DNA of 64,000 bases from CAVZTX01 sp963778375 (GCA_963778375.1 CAVZTX010000011.1:1-64000), one strand, 5' to 3'. Numbered from the stretch's first letter, positions 17,679 to 27,091 are shown. Translations and numbers: made by a program. Notes: generated from the sequence alone by a model not told the origin.

Positions 17679-17794
17679 CCTGCTTTGTTTGTAGATCCAA
17701 ATATCGGCTCAAGAACACCATCCTGAAAGATGGGTTGTCTCTTTCGCTCGCAAGCAGTATGCGCTTGCAGCGCTCAACACGCCGCAAGCGTTAG

Positions 17795-17956
17795 CCGAAG
17801 GGTGAACTTATGGGTATCCCTCAGACGGGCAAACAGGTTAATGTGACAGGAATTGACATCATCCGCATTGCAGGCGGTAAGTTCGTGGAACAATGGACCA
17901 ACGCTGACGACCTGGGTGCCATGCAACAAATTGGCGTTACTCCACCCATCGGATAG
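17795..17956 (+). pseudogene. Remnant of a SnoaL-like ester cyclase (C-terminal end)
   Basis: A short frame reading GELMGIPQTGKQVNVTG, then IDIIRIAGGKFVEQW and TNADDLGAMQQIG ends with a TAG at 17954. This is the C-terminal part of a SnoaL-like polyketide-cyclase/ester-cyclase domain. The first two thirds, with the rest of the fold, are missing; a stop lies just upstream in the same frame. A deletion between the acetyltransferase gene and this point is the simplest reading. Confidence 0.6.
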
Positions 17957-18066
17957 TTCGGGGAAAAAATTAATCATCTGTTGCTTTTCTCGGGGATTTA
18001 AGATAGTCTCTACTCAGGAATAGGTCTATCTACTTACGAATAGCTCCGCGAGAAAGGACAGCACAG

Positions 18067-19143
18067 ATGACACAAGCGAACGGAACAAGTGGCAGCGATT
18101 CTGTCCCCGTCGGAAACACGACGAAGAGTGGTCAGGCGAGTGGAGGCACATCTGCTCGTCAGGTAATCAATAACCTCATCTCATCGGCCGGAGCCTTCTC
18201 CGCCCTGGTCTGCACATTCGAAGCAGGACTGCTGGATGCGCTCAGCGAACCACGCAGTCTCGCCGACCTGAGTCATCAATCCGGCATTCCAACCTCTTTG
18301 GTTGAGGCCATGCTTGATGTTCTCGTCACGGTGGATCTGCTCCAGCGCAATGGCGATATCTATAGCAGTGCCCCAAGTCTGCTGCCGCTCCTTCAGCCCC
18401 CCTTCAGGGACTCTCTCCTCGCCGACGTCCGTAGTGCCTACCTCCAGAGCCGCGAGATGATCGACGCCGCAAAGAGGCGAACGCTGGCACGCGGTTGGTA
18501 CTATACCGACCCGGAAATCCTCGAAGCTCAAGGAACTCCTGGTGGCCTGCTCTTCTCTATGCTGTCCCAGATGCTCTTTCCACGCCTGGATGGGCTTCAA
18601 GAGGCCTTACAGCGTCCTACGGCCGCCTTTCTGGATGTTGGAACGGGCGTCGCCACCATTGCCATCCAAATGTGTCGCCTCTTCCCTACCTTGCATGTGG
18701 TTGGACTTGAGCCACAAGACGCTCCTATGGCTGAAGCCCGTCGCAACGTTACAGCGGCGAAACTGGGTGATCGCATTAAGCTCCGTGCGCAGCGCATTGA
18801 GGACCTGACTGACAGTGAAGCCTTTGACCTCGTGTGGTTACCCCAGGTATTTCTGCCGCACGAGGTGTTGGAGCGTGGACTGCGACGAGTATGGGCTGCA
18901 CTCCGTCCTGGCGGGTGGATCCTGCTTATCGCGTTCAGTAACCCGGGAATGGACCTCGATGCTGCGCTTGGACGTCTAATGAATGTACTATGGGGCGGCG
19001 ACCCACTCTATCCAGAGCAAGTAGCCGAACTGCTCGCAGCCGCGAATTTTGCCAGTACCCAGGTCTTCCCCCTTATGCCGGGGATGACCCCCAAGCTGAT
19101 CGTAGGCCAACGACCGATGTCTTCAGCTACCTCACGACAATAG
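18067..19143 (+). CDS. SAM-dependent methyltransferase with N-terminal winged helix
   Basis: A 358-residue protein laid out like O-methyltransferases of the DUF/PF00891 type. After a Ser/Thr/Gly-rich start of about 35 residues comes an all-helical winged-helix part (LLDALSEPRSLADLSHQSGIP as its core). The SAM-binding motif FLDVGTGVATIAIQMC lies near residue 187, with VGLEP for the ribose and LRPGGWILLI later. AGAAAGGA lies upstream of the ATG. The substrate is unknown. Stands alone, with about 170 bases of unremarkable sequence after it. Confidence 0.8.
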   Translation: MTQANGTSGSDSVPVGNTTKSGQASGGTSARQVINNLISSAGAFSALVCTFEAGLLDALSEPRSLADLSHQSGIPTSLVEAMLDVLVTVDLLQRNGDIYSSAPSLLPLLQPPFRDSLLADVRSAYLQSREMIDAAKRRTLARGWYYTDPEILEAQGTPGGLLFSMLSQMLFPRLDGLQEALQRPTAAFLDVGTGVATIAIQMCRLFPTLHVVGLEPQDAPMAEARRNVTAAKLGDRIKLRAQRIEDLTDSEAFDLVWLPQVFLPHEVLERGLRRVWAALRPGGWILLIAFSNPGMDLDAALGRLMNVLWGGDPLYPEQVAELLAAANFASTQVFPLMPGMTPKLIVGQRPMSSATSRQ

Positions 19144-19313
19144 GTAACCTCTTAGATCGGGGAGTTGCTCAGTTCCCGACTCAGCAGCTATTGTCTACTC
19201 GTGTTATCCTGAATTCGCCGATACACTGAGCAAGCACCATTCATGAGGACATCGAATTGAAGCTAATGATTGTTGTAGGATTGGCCGTTCACAGTGAGGC
19301 TCTGGCCGTGAAG

Positions 19314-21035
19314 TTACGGCGCAACCATATAAGAAGTAATATCTACGAAGGAGCTACCCTCCTTCGCATCATAAATACCCGGCTGAATCTGAATCGTATG
19401 CTTGCCTACTGCAGGCCATCGCCACGCGAACAGCACCGTATTTGCAATGCTGAAGCCAGGACTAGACTTGCCCTGCCAGATACCCGTCTTATCAACAACC
19501 TCTTTACCGTCAATAAATACGCGGGCATGACCTGGTTCGCAGCATACTTCACCCAGCGTGCCAATCAGCGCAATGCCAGTGCCTGTAAAAGTGATGGAGG
19601 CAGGCAGTGAGCCAGTAGTGATCGAGGTAGAATAGGTTTTGGCATTGGCCCAGGCATGGGTCATGGTAGGAGTGCCTGTCGGGTCTATCCCGGCTGCGGC
19701 TACAGCGAGCGCGTAGCCACCGTTTGACTGCCATTCGCTGCTGGTTCCAACCTGCGGCGGGCCATCAAAAAAGCGGCTATACGCACCATCCAGCTTCAGT
19801 GATGATGCTGAGGCCGAGGCAGCCGAAACGATCCACCACCAGGCGAAGGGTTGGTTCTGTTCCGTTGCGACGGTGTACATCGCCTCGACCAGTGGTTCTA
19901 CGATATCATTCTCGGCCTGCATATCGCTAAAGACACCGTTTGCGTCCGACAGGTCATTGGCAACCGCTTGAGCCGTTGTGATCGCGTCGTTGCGATAGGT
20001 TGCGTCGCCAGTATACTGGGCAAGCTGCAAGCCGTTGTCGATCATATTTCCATTGACCGAGGCAAAGAAACGCCCTGGTGCCTGACTACAGTTCGTGCCA
20101 TTATCGAAGACGTAAACGGTATACAAAGGCAGACTCGGATCAAGGAAATAGTGGCGAACGGCAGCATATTCGGCTTTGGCCTTGTTGAGATAAGAAACAT
20201 TATTGGTGTGGTGATAGAGCAAAAGAGCGGCTTTAATATAATTAGAATCTGTCTCCAATGTTTTTACCTGGTTCGCCCCGCCACCTGGCTGCTGGTAATG
20301 GATGCCTGGACAAGCACCGAACAGGAAGACGGAGGGACCCGCGCCATCGACAACGTTGAAAGCAACTTGTTCTTTGGACAGAATGCTTGAATTGGTGAAA
20401 CCAGTCGCTTCGTATTCGTCGCCGAGTGCGATTGAATCCCAAAGAGGCTGATCGCTCCAGGGTGGGCGGCAACTATTGATGCTCTGGCATGGAGATTGCC
20501 AGGTCGGTGCTGTATTCGCCAGGGTTTGTAGGAAAGGAACAACACTCGGATCGTGGTGATTGATTTTCCAACGCAGGAAGAGTGTATAGGTCAGCGAGTC
20601 AGCACCCCAGTCAGTATTTTGTGCTCCGCAACCGTACATACAACCTCTCCACTGTCCGTTGATATAGAAGTCATTGAGCATATTTTTGATGGCTTGACTG
20701 CCATAGTCTGTATAGGTCGGAGTCCTCTGGGTCGGATTTGGTTGAGGAGTTGAAGTACCTGGGGTGGAAGTAGGACTTGGAACTAGACTGGTCGCGCCAG
20801 AAGTTGGCTGAGCCGTATTTTTTATCGTCACAGTAGGAGTCGCTGGCAATTTACCTGAATGCGAAAAAAGGAGAAGATTGAGAGGGATAATCAGCGTAAT
20901 AAGTAAGAGTGCTACAATAAGAAGAAGAGCTTTACGACTATAAGGTAGCCTGAGACGCTTACGGTAGCTATCAAACACTTTGTTGATCTTCAAGAGCCGT
21001 TCCTCCGGTAGTAATCCAGCATGGAGCCGTTTCAA
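19314..21035 (-). CDS. Membrane-anchored six-hairpin glycosidase-like protein
   Basis: A 573-residue protein. A basic N-terminus is followed by one membrane segment (ALLLIVALLLITLIIPLNLL, residues 39-58) and a Thr/Pro/Ser-rich linker to about 105, so the main part is outside the cell. The central region of about 320 residues looks like an (alpha/alpha)6 glycosidase: NTDWGADSLTYTLFLRWK, ETDSNYIKAALLLYHHT, NGNMIDNGLQLAQYTGD and ENDIVEPLVEAMY. GH76-like enzymes are closest to my eye but I cannot place it in a numbered family. The last 90 residues (FTGTGIALIGTLGE, GHARVFIDGKEVV) look like a beta-sandwich carbohydrate-binding module. Probably an extracellular glycan hydrolase. Confidence 0.65.
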   Translation of the reverse strand: MKRLHAGLLPEERLLKINKVFDSYRKRLRLPYSRKALLLIVALLLITLIIPLNLLLFSHSGKLPATPTVTIKNTAQPTSGATSLVPSPTSTPGTSTPQPNPTQRTPTYTDYGSQAIKNMLNDFYINGQWRGCMYGCGAQNTDWGADSLTYTLFLRWKINHHDPSVVPFLQTLANTAPTWQSPCQSINSCRPPWSDQPLWDSIALGDEYEATGFTNSSILSKEQVAFNVVDGAGPSVFLFGACPGIHYQQPGGGANQVKTLETDSNYIKAALLLYHHTNNVSYLNKAKAEYAAVRHYFLDPSLPLYTVYVFDNGTNCSQAPGRFFASVNGNMIDNGLQLAQYTGDATYRNDAITTAQAVANDLSDANGVFSDMQAENDIVEPLVEAMYTVATEQNQPFAWWWIVSAASASASSLKLDGAYSRFFDGPPQVGTSSEWQSNGGYALAVAAAGIDPTGTPTMTHAWANAKTYSTSITTGSLPASITFTGTGIALIGTLGEVCCEPGHARVFIDGKEVVDKTGIWQGKSSPGFSIANTVLFAWRWPAVGKHTIQIQPGIYDAKEGSSFVDITSYMVAP

Positions 21036-21217
21036 AGTATAGCATAAGAGGCCAACGATGCAACTATTTTCAGAAACTACATGGTGAAAAGCAGCCCGCT
21101 ATCAATTCTTGTGGTATGATAGCAGACGGTTGTTTTCAGTTAGTGAATGGTATGCCTGATAAAATGGCGACACAAGGGCATCCATAGATAAAGCAACGTG
21201 AAGAAAGTAGTGAGAGT

Positions 21218-21523
21218 ATGCAACTATTTTCGAAAATCCCAGAGTGGCCAATTTCTGAAACGAGAGGCGAATCGATCACAGCCTTCGGCAGGCAGATTAC
21301 GCCTGTTGGCCGGGTATTTCAGGTTCGCTGGCCCAAGGGCGGCTTCATACGCCATCGTCCGGTAGCGATCGAAGTTCGCGAGGGAGACCTGATGCATCGC
21401 GTACTAATCCCTAACACTACCCGGCGCATCACTACCACTCTTACACTTACCGGATTTGCGGTCGCTGTGATAAGCTCATTATGGATGCGACGAGCAAAGT
21501 CTCGCTCAAAAGGAAGGAAGTAA
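21218..21523 (+). CDS. Small protein with one C-terminal membrane segment, upstream of gerW
   Basis: A 101-residue protein with a soluble basic front part (GRVFQVRWPKGGFIRHRP) and one predicted membrane helix near residues 72-90 (TLTLTGFAVAVISSLWM), ending in a very basic tail. It ends 4 bases before the GerW-type gene and is surely co-transcribed with it. I do not recognise the family. A job beside the GerW-type protein at the spore membrane is inference only. Confidence 0.6.
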   Translation: MQLFSKIPEWPISETRGESITAFGRQITPVGRVFQVRWPKGGFIRHRPVAIEVREGDLMHRVLIPNTTRRITTTLTLTGFAVAVISSLWMRRAKSRSKGRK

Positions 21524-21527
21524 CGTC

Positions 21528-21971
21528 ATGGCAGTAGAACAAAACCCGCGAGAGGCAATGACCAATAACACTGTAGAACAGGTCTTAGGGCAATTGGTGC
21601 ACACAGCTAGAGCAGATGCTGTCTTTGGCCAACCGGTAGAACGTGGTGACAGCATTGTTATTCCATGCTCCGAGGTATTGGTAGGGATGGGCTTTGGGAT
21701 GGGAATGGGCGGTGGTGGCGATCAACAGCAAGGCCAGGGAAGTGGCGGGGGAGCCGGTGCAGGTGGTACTTCTAAAGGTCGTCCCATTGCAGCCATTATT
21801 GTATCTCCAGAAGGCGTCCGCGTAGAGCCAATTGTTGATGTCACCAAGATTGTGCTGGCATCCCTCACTACAGGAGCATTCATGCTTTTATGGTTAGCTC
21901 GGCTGAGCCGTGCCGCTCGTGGTGGGAAGGAACCTTCATTTTCTCAGTTAAAAAGAGCTATTGAGGGATAG
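21528..21971 (+). CDS. gerW: GerW/YtfJ-family spore protein
   Basis: A 147-residue protein of the YtfJ (GerW) family. In Bacillus this protein is a sporulation product needed for normal germination. The signature is the DAVFGQPVERGDSIVIPCSEVLVGMGFG stretch, a Gly/Gln-rich loop, then GRPIAAIIVSPEGVRVEPI. A membrane-like segment follows (IVLASLTTGAFMLLWLARL). AGGAAG lies before the ATG. Directly follows a small membrane protein. This is the clearest hint in the window that the organism makes spores; YtfJ-like proteins also exist in non-spore formers. Confidence 0.8.
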   Translation: MAVEQNPREAMTNNTVEQVLGQLVHTARADAVFGQPVERGDSIVIPCSEVLVGMGFGMGMGGGGDQQQGQGSGGGAGAGGTSKGRPIAAIIVSPEGVRVEPIVDVTKIVLASLTTGAFMLLWLARLSRAARGGKEPSFSQLKRAIEG

Positions 21972-21974
21972 AAA

Positions 21975-23063
21975 CTACAATTCCACAACCTTGCCATCCC
22001 GTGCGCTCTGTTGTGCGGCCTCAATCACGCGCAAGGTTGCAACGGCATCGGCAGGGTTAACAGGCAGTGGACCACCGGTAACGAGCGCGTCGCGTAGGAG
22101 TTCATAGTAACGCTCGTAAGCACCGGGGAGCATATCCACCGTGCCATCGATGTGTACGCCGCCGACTTCTGTGGAGAGTCGGCCCCAGCGTTCGCGTGGC
22201 TCCTGACCCCAACCAGGATTTCCAGGCCTCAAACCGGAACGGAGCGCGTCTTCCTGGGGATCCAACCCCCACTTTTCGTACATCCCGCGCAATCCACTGA
22301 TGCGCATGCGCGGGCCAGGGATACGGGTAACAGCACTCATCCAGAGATGCGCATGCACGCCGTTGGCAAAATAAAGCGCGACAAAGGCATCGTCGTCTAC
22401 TTGTGCACCGGGGCGTCTTGTCTCTACCTCAGCATAGACACGCGTGGGTATGCCAAAGAGCACAAGCGCCTGGTCAATCAGATGGCTGCCGAGATCATAC
22501 AACAATCCTCCCGCTTCCTCAGGAGCAGCAAATTCACGCCAGACACCAGGACGAGGCGCTGCCCGGTAGCGCTCGAAGCGCGACTCAAAGCGTGTAATGG
22601 GGCCGAGCAGATCGGCCTCGAGTAACCGGCTTACCGTTAAAAAGTCATTGTCCCAACGCCGATTCTGGAAGACTGTGAGGAGCTTGCCCGTTTGTTCGCT
22701 TGTAGCGATTAATTGCTCGGCATCGGCAACAGATGCAGCCATAGGTTTATCAATGACGACGGGAAGTCCAGCATCCATGGCAGCTATACCAAGGGATGCG
22801 TGCAAACGATTGGGCGTCGCCACCACGACGAGATCGTAATGAGAAGGATTACGCCAGATATCCTCGACAGTCGGGAGGATAACCGTCGAGGGAAAGTCGT
22901 GACGAGCACGTTCCTGGCGTTCCGGGTTACCGGTTACGATTGCAGCTACCTGCATGCCGGATGTCGAGGATATCAACGGCGCATGAAAGACAGAGCCTGC
23001 AAGCCCGTAGCCGATGATTGCCACACGCAGGGGGCTGTCGAACGTACCCGATACCATATTCAC
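21975..23063 (-). CDS. Gfo/Idh/MocA-family NAD(P)-dependent oxidoreductase
   Basis: A 362-residue sugar-type dehydrogenase. The N-terminal Rossmann fold starts VAIIGYGLAGSVFHAPLI at residues 14-31. A conserved DKPMAASVADAEQL (the E/D-K-P motif) follows near residue 99, and the catalytic DLGSHLIDQAL with its His comes near 190. It is monocistronic and convergent with gerW, whose stop lies 4 bases away. Likely acts on a polyol or sugar, with YdgJ/scyllo-inositol dehydrogenase-like proteins as the nearest subgroup by eye. No transport genes adjoin it. Confidence 0.85.
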   Translation of the reverse strand: MNMVSGTFDSPLRVAIIGYGLAGSVFHAPLISSTSGMQVAAIVTGNPERQERARHDFPSTVILPTVEDIWRNPSHYDLVVVATPNRLHASLGIAAMDAGLPVVIDKPMAASVADAEQLIATSEQTGKLLTVFQNRRWDNDFLTVSRLLEADLLGPITRFESRFERYRAAPRPGVWREFAAPEEAGGLLYDLGSHLIDQALVLFGIPTRVYAEVETRRPGAQVDDDAFVALYFANGVHAHLWMSAVTRIPGPRMRISGLRGMYEKWGLDPQEDALRSGLRPGNPGWGQEPRERWGRLSTEVGGVHIDGTVDMLPGAYERYYELLRDALVTGGPLPVNPADAVATLRVIEAAQQSARDGKVVEL

Positions 23064-23098
23064 CTCAAACTATTGTAGTTGTAGGCTACTAATAGCCA

Positions 23099-24592
23099 TT
23101 ACCTGTTTATAAATTCCAGCAAAGGAAAAGCGCGGTGCGCACGTGGAGGCACCAGGAAATTCTGACGACGGGTGGCCGTGATGAATCGCTCCAGGCCATT
23201 ATCGTCGCTTTGCACACCATGCGCCTGCACCAGATCGAGCGCAGCCTGGTTCGTACGCATTCTGTTGAAAAAGTCTGCCGTTGGCACAAAGATCGTGAAT
23301 TGCAGTTTGGGCTGATTTGAACCGTCGGGTACATCCAGGCTATCAAAGCCCGGTCCATCCATGCGAATATGAACAGGTGTACCGTCAGCCGCACGCGAGG
23401 AACGCTGGAGCGCGGTAAGATGGCCCATACGATGCTCGGAGTTGTAAGTGTTGATGGCTTCCGCGTTAGCCAGTGCATCATTAGTTCCCTGGTAAACGTT
23501 GTTCAAAAAAGCTGGTCCGCCGCCATTGTCATACTGATCCTTGTAGCCAACAGAAGGAATGGGGTCTGAACGGAACATATACTGGCAGCGTTCAGTGTAA
23601 GGCTCTTCATTAGCATAGAACTGATTCAAGTCTTGAATAACGTGCGAGAGATGTTGGATTGAGCCATTGAAGAAATAGTCCCCAGATTTCGTGTTCGTGA
23701 AGCTCGCCGAAGCATTACCCTGGAACGTGGTAATCGCGGCAGGCCCACTAGCATTCACCTGCTGATCACCAAACCCCATCCACATTGGTGAGTGAGGATT
23801 CATACGCTTTGCAAATGGCAGATTATTCGAGTCCGCAAGTTGGCGTGGCAAACCTATCTGGACAAACATCAGGCGCGAAGATGTAAATTGGAACAGTCCC
23901 GCGAAGTTTGGTGACCTCACTTTCTGCCCATTGAGATTATTGCTGCCCTGAAGCCAGGCCGAGACGGAGTTGAGGTTCTTGAGCGAATCGCTGCGCATTG
24001 TAAAAAGGATATCGTTCTTCTCCATAACCACCGGCACATTAAAGGTCTGTTTGGTAATACTCGGATTAAGCGGAGAGACATCCGTTGGTCCGGGCACAGC
24101 TTCCTCAAGAGCAAAACGTGAGTTATCTGAAAGCAACCGAGGGATATAGCTGGATACCAGGTTCTGTGGCAAACGCGCAAAGTAAGGAAGACCATATGAG
24201 ACCAAGGTAAAAACGCCGCCAGGACGAAATGGATAAATCCTCTCAATTGTGCTCAGAGCATCGGATAGTAACTGTTGATCCCTCTTGTCAGGTCTTCTCG
24301 TGAGTTGGGCCGTCAGAAACAATGTATGCACGGGTCCGAAACGAACCTCGACACCATCAATAGTTGTAACTGGCCCGATGTAGTTGCTAATATCGAACTG
24401 AATATCCGGTAAATTTGGTGGGGCTGCATGCGCCATACGGTTAGGGGTCCATGAGAGCGCTTCCAGCGCACCTAATGTTGAGGCAGCAATACCAAGTGCG
24501 CCCACCGCCAGCACCTTACGCCGACTAATTGGTCGACTTGCGATCTCGCTCACGAATTCCGGAATATTGGACTCTGAAGATTGAGTATCCAT
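23099..24592 (-). CDS. Tat-exported DyP-like protein (DUF7405 type)
   Basis: A 497-residue exported protein. The N-terminus has a twin-arginine signal (SRRKVLAVGALGIAAST) ending near AHAAPP. The next section, LTAQLTRRPDKRDQQLLSDAL then PFRPGGVFTLVSYGLPYFARL, resembles the start of the ferredoxin-like DyP peroxidase fold. Later NEEPYTERCQYMFRSD and HLTALQRSSRAADGTPVHIR keep an RSSRA stretch that in relatives lies near the haem pocket. I do not see a clear GXXDG motif of true DyP enzymes, so a peroxidase activity is not shown. Export as a folded, cofactor-bearing protein is likely from the Tat signal. Confidence 0.6.
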   Translation of the reverse strand: MDTQSSESNIPEFVSEIASRPISRRKVLAVGALGIAASTLGALEALSWTPNRMAHAAPPNLPDIQFDISNYIGPVTTIDGVEVRFGPVHTLFLTAQLTRRPDKRDQQLLSDALSTIERIYPFRPGGVFTLVSYGLPYFARLPQNLVSSYIPRLLSDNSRFALEEAVPGPTDVSPLNPSITKQTFNVPVVMEKNDILFTMRSDSLKNLNSVSAWLQGSNNLNGQKVRSPNFAGLFQFTSSRLMFVQIGLPRQLADSNNLPFAKRMNPHSPMWMGFGDQQVNASGPAAITTFQGNASASFTNTKSGDYFFNGSIQHLSHVIQDLNQFYANEEPYTERCQYMFRSDPIPSVGYKDQYDNGGGPAFLNNVYQGTNDALANAEAINTYNSEHRMGHLTALQRSSRAADGTPVHIRMDGPGFDSLDVPDGSNQPKLQFTIFVPTADFFNRMRTNQAALDLVQAHGVQSDDNGLERFITATRRQNFLVPPRAHRAFPLLEFINR

Positions 24593-24793
24593 TTCATTCC
24601 CTTCTTTCTAGAGGCACGAAGGTGATATTAAATAATAACAGAGATTTCCATAGGTCTGCAATAGAGAATCCTTAACAGTGGGTTGAGATTTGGAAACGTA
24701 TTTCACCTTATCATAGAAGAACTTAGATAAGGAAACAAGCGGTTAGGAGATTTATACCAGAGGAATGTAAGAGATTATGAGGAATTTCAGATG
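24593..24793. other. Intergenic region upstream of the Tat-exported protein
   Basis: A/T-rich, about 200 bases, no gene. It holds the ribosome binding site of the exported protein (AAGGGAATG before the start at 24592) and presumably its promoter. I see nothing else in it. Confidence 0.4.
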
Positions 24794-24861
24794 AAAAAAA
24801 CCGAGAGCAGCTTACTACCTCTATTGCTTCTTATGTAAGAGGATGTAGTAGCGATGCTCTC
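24794..24861 (-). terminator. Terminator of tRNA-Arg
   Basis: Read on the minus strand, GAGAGCATCGCTACTACATCC pairs imperfectly with a GGTAGTAAGCTGCTCTC arm and is followed by seven T residues. It starts 7 bases after the tRNA CCA end. Confidence 0.75.
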
Positions 24862-24867
24862 GCTGCC

Positions 24868-24943
24868 TGGCGCGCCCGGCGGGATTCGAACCCACGGCCT
24901 GCAGATTAGAAGTCAGCTGCTCTATCCACTGAGCTACGGGCGC
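24868..24943 (-). tRNA. tRNA-Arg (anticodon UCU)
   Basis: A 73-base cloverleaf with encoded CCA (24868-24870). Acceptor arms are GCGCCCG and CGGGCGC, the D arm GCTC/GAGC, the anticodon loop CTTCTAA (UCU, reading AGA), and the T arm has GTTCGAAT. The anticodon stem has one T-T mismatch (GCTGA against TCTGC), which may reduce stability. A terminator follows at once. Confidence 0.93.
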
Positions 24944-25131
24944 AACTGTCGTCCAATTCCAGTGCTCATAATAACAACATCCCTTGCGGTATGTCAAGCA
25001 TTCCTTCCTCGGGTCTGCATCCTTCAGAGGGATTGACGGGAGGTGGCCAATCAATCGGCGGTGGGCGCGAAGGATTAAGACGCGCTTCGCAGTGGCCCCT
25101 ACGGCTCATATGGAAGGGTATAGGCCAAAGA

Positions 25132-25154
25132 GCACCCCTTTCGGGAAGGGGTGC
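25132..25154. terminator. Hairpin terminator of the 25.2-26.8 kb secreted-protein gene
   Basis: GCACCCCTT pairs with AAGGGGTGC around a 5-base loop, 36 bases after the gene stop on the minus strand. A short T-run follows on that strand. To its right (25095-25105) the string GTGGCCCCTACGGC belongs to the CGTAGGGGC repeat family also seen at 8895, 11085 and 39908. Confidence 0.65.
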
Positions 25155-25189
25155 CTTCGCTTTAAAAAAGTGCGATTTGGTGATGGGTT

Positions 25190-26821
25190 TTATGCTGATG
25201 CACTTACCTCCAGGACGCGGGTGCCCCAGTTTTGCTTGCCGTCGGTAGTCTGGCTCGACTTGGGTGGAACGTACTCGGTTGCCAGCCAGAAACTATTTCC
25301 GCTGGGATCGAGGATTGCCCAGGAGTAGTCACCCCAGCGACTAGGGTTAGGCTTATATACATAAGGACCTGTGCCAGAGGCAGCTATATGGAAAGGCCCA
25401 AATGATCTCTGTCCCGCTTGGAGTACAGCGTACACAGCACTGGGATAGAAGTTTTTACCCGTTAAAGTCATGATCATAGCTGCTGAGCCGTCAGGAGCGG
25501 CTTGAACAGCAGGGTAAATGAGGTAGTTGCCCTTTAAGGCGACATAGCCTTGTTTCACGATGGTCGCCCCACCAATTACATTACCATTCAGGTTTGGATT
25601 GACTTCGAACCAGGCCGCGCCTGCACGCTCTACCTTATCGTTAAGGATGCTCACTTCCGTAGTGAGTTCGCCCCAGAGATTACCATCGATATATTGCACT
25701 TGCTGCATTCGATCATCCCCTGAGTCCAGGGTATTGCTCGATCCCTTCTGCTGGGCAGGAGGCGGCACACCATAGCGTTCAGAGGTAATCACTACACTTG
25801 ATAGGGTCGGGATATCTCCCTTGCTTACTGCATCTCGGTCGGTCATAGCCCAGACGCCGATGCGATTATCGGAGGTGGCATTGGGGTCCAACGAGTTCAT
25901 GAAGTACTCCGCCGCAGGCTTACCAAATGAAATGGCAGGTTGGACAGATGCAGCAATCGCCCCACCAATGCTGAGGTTACCAAAATGTACAAAGTTGACC
26001 GATTTGGCCAGGGCGACGAGTTGTGACTTAGAGATGACATAAAGCTGCGCACCATTGAATTGGGGTCCAAGGATCGAGAACTCATTGGTGCTGAGATAGA
26101 TGTTGTTCTGGTCGATGCCCAGGAGTGGCTGATCACCAAAACAGGGGCACCCAGGCCCATCAGCGTCAGTTGTGTTTATACGGTAGGTTGTCCAGTGTGT
26201 TGTTGGATCGCCGCTGGGATTCACCGAGAGGTCGAGACGGCTAAACTTGTTATTGCTGCCGATGAAAAGAATGACGGCAAACCAGGTGTTGGTGGTCTTG
26301 TCATAGAAGCAGCGCGGATCGCTTGTAAACTGTTTGAAGCCATCATTGAACAGACGGTTGACGTTAAAGGGTCCAGCAATCTTGGTACCGTTAGTGCGAT
26401 AGATATTGTAGGCCGAGTTGACCGGCTCTACTACGAAGCCGTTGCCAACGCACAGGCCCTGGTCGGGCGGTTCAAATTCAGCACCGAAGTTCGTTTTCTC
26501 ACTGTCGAGGCTGCTGGTTCCATTGAAGTTTTCGAGCAGTGCACTTGCATTACCATCAAGCGGCCCATCTACGGTAGAGATATGAGCATTCTGACCATTT
26601 CCCTCACGGATACGGCGAACGCCTCTCGGAACGGTGGCAGATGCATCTGGAGGAATCATAGTTGTCGATGGGACGAGAGTGCCTTTCGTGGCAGTCTGAT
26701 GTGACGCACTTGCGGCGTGAGTAGGGATTTCGTAAAAAAATACTCCACTCAGCAGAAATGCGCTAATCAGAGTAAGGACGAGAATTGGAATACCGAAGAT
26801 TGAGCGAGCAGAGAAGCGCAT
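25190..26821 (-). CDS. Large secreted protein of unknown function
   Basis: A 543-residue exported protein. The signal peptide covers about residues 1-36 (IPILVLTLISAFLLSG core, AHA-type cleavage site near THAAS). The mature part has many Gly/Asn/Asp turns and strands such as FEPPDQGLCVGNGFVVEPVN, SDPRCFYDKTTNTWFAVIL, GDQPLLGIDQNNIYLSTNEF and WGDYSWAILDPSGNSFWLATEY. This fits a beta-propeller-like extracellular protein. I know no function. GTGAGG precedes the start. It has its own terminator on the left and stands alone. Confidence 0.7.
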   Translation of the reverse strand: MRFSARSIFGIPILVLTLISAFLLSGVFFYEIPTHAASASHQTATKGTLVPSTTMIPPDASATVPRGVRRIREGNGQNAHISTVDGPLDGNASALLENFNGTSSLDSEKTNFGAEFEPPDQGLCVGNGFVVEPVNSAYNIYRTNGTKIAGPFNVNRLFNDGFKQFTSDPRCFYDKTTNTWFAVILFIGSNNKFSRLDLSVNPSGDPTTHWTTYRINTTDADGPGCPCFGDQPLLGIDQNNIYLSTNEFSILGPQFNGAQLYVISKSQLVALAKSVNFVHFGNLSIGGAIAASVQPAISFGKPAAEYFMNSLDPNATSDNRIGVWAMTDRDAVSKGDIPTLSSVVITSERYGVPPPAQQKGSSNTLDSGDDRMQQVQYIDGNLWGELTTEVSILNDKVERAGAAWFEVNPNLNGNVIGGATIVKQGYVALKGNYLIYPAVQAAPDGSAAMIMTLTGKNFYPSAVYAVLQAGQRSFGPFHIAASGTGPYVYKPNPSRWGDYSWAILDPSGNSFWLATEYVPPKSSQTTDGKQNWGTRVLEVSASA

Positions 26822-27061
26822 AGATAGGCCTCACTTTCAAAAAATATGTACGGTTTATCGAAGCAATCCGTTTGATAATAGGCGATATATACGCCTACTG
26901 CTGAAAAGCATAATGACACGTATACGATTATGCTGTCTAAATAAAGTTTTTGGAAGCTTATGATGGTTGTGATCTGGTTATGATCCAAGAATATATGTTG
27001 ATGTTTCGATGCGACCTGGATAGCCCAAGAGACCAGGGCAGGTGAATCAGTTCCATCTTAC
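26822..27061. other. Divergent intergenic region left of the sufB promoter
   Basis: About 240 bases, A/T-rich, no gene. It must hold the promoter of the secreted protein on the left; I cannot pick matching hexamers. Confidence 0.35.
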
Positions 27062-27091
27062 TTGACAATTCCAGACAGAAAGACATATAAT
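27062..27091 (+). promoter_or_regulatory. Consensus housekeeping promoter of sufB
   Basis: TTGACA at 27062-27067 and TATAAT at 27086-27091 match the sigma-70/sigma-A consensus exactly, with an 18-base spacer. Transcription would start near 27098 and leave an untranslated leader of about 90 bases. I found no iron-regulator site by eye. Confidence 0.8.

Noticed and set aside
23099..24592. Calling this gene a true DyP peroxidase
   Set aside because: The GXXDG motif and a certain haem-ligand His could not be placed, so only a DyP-like fold is claimed.
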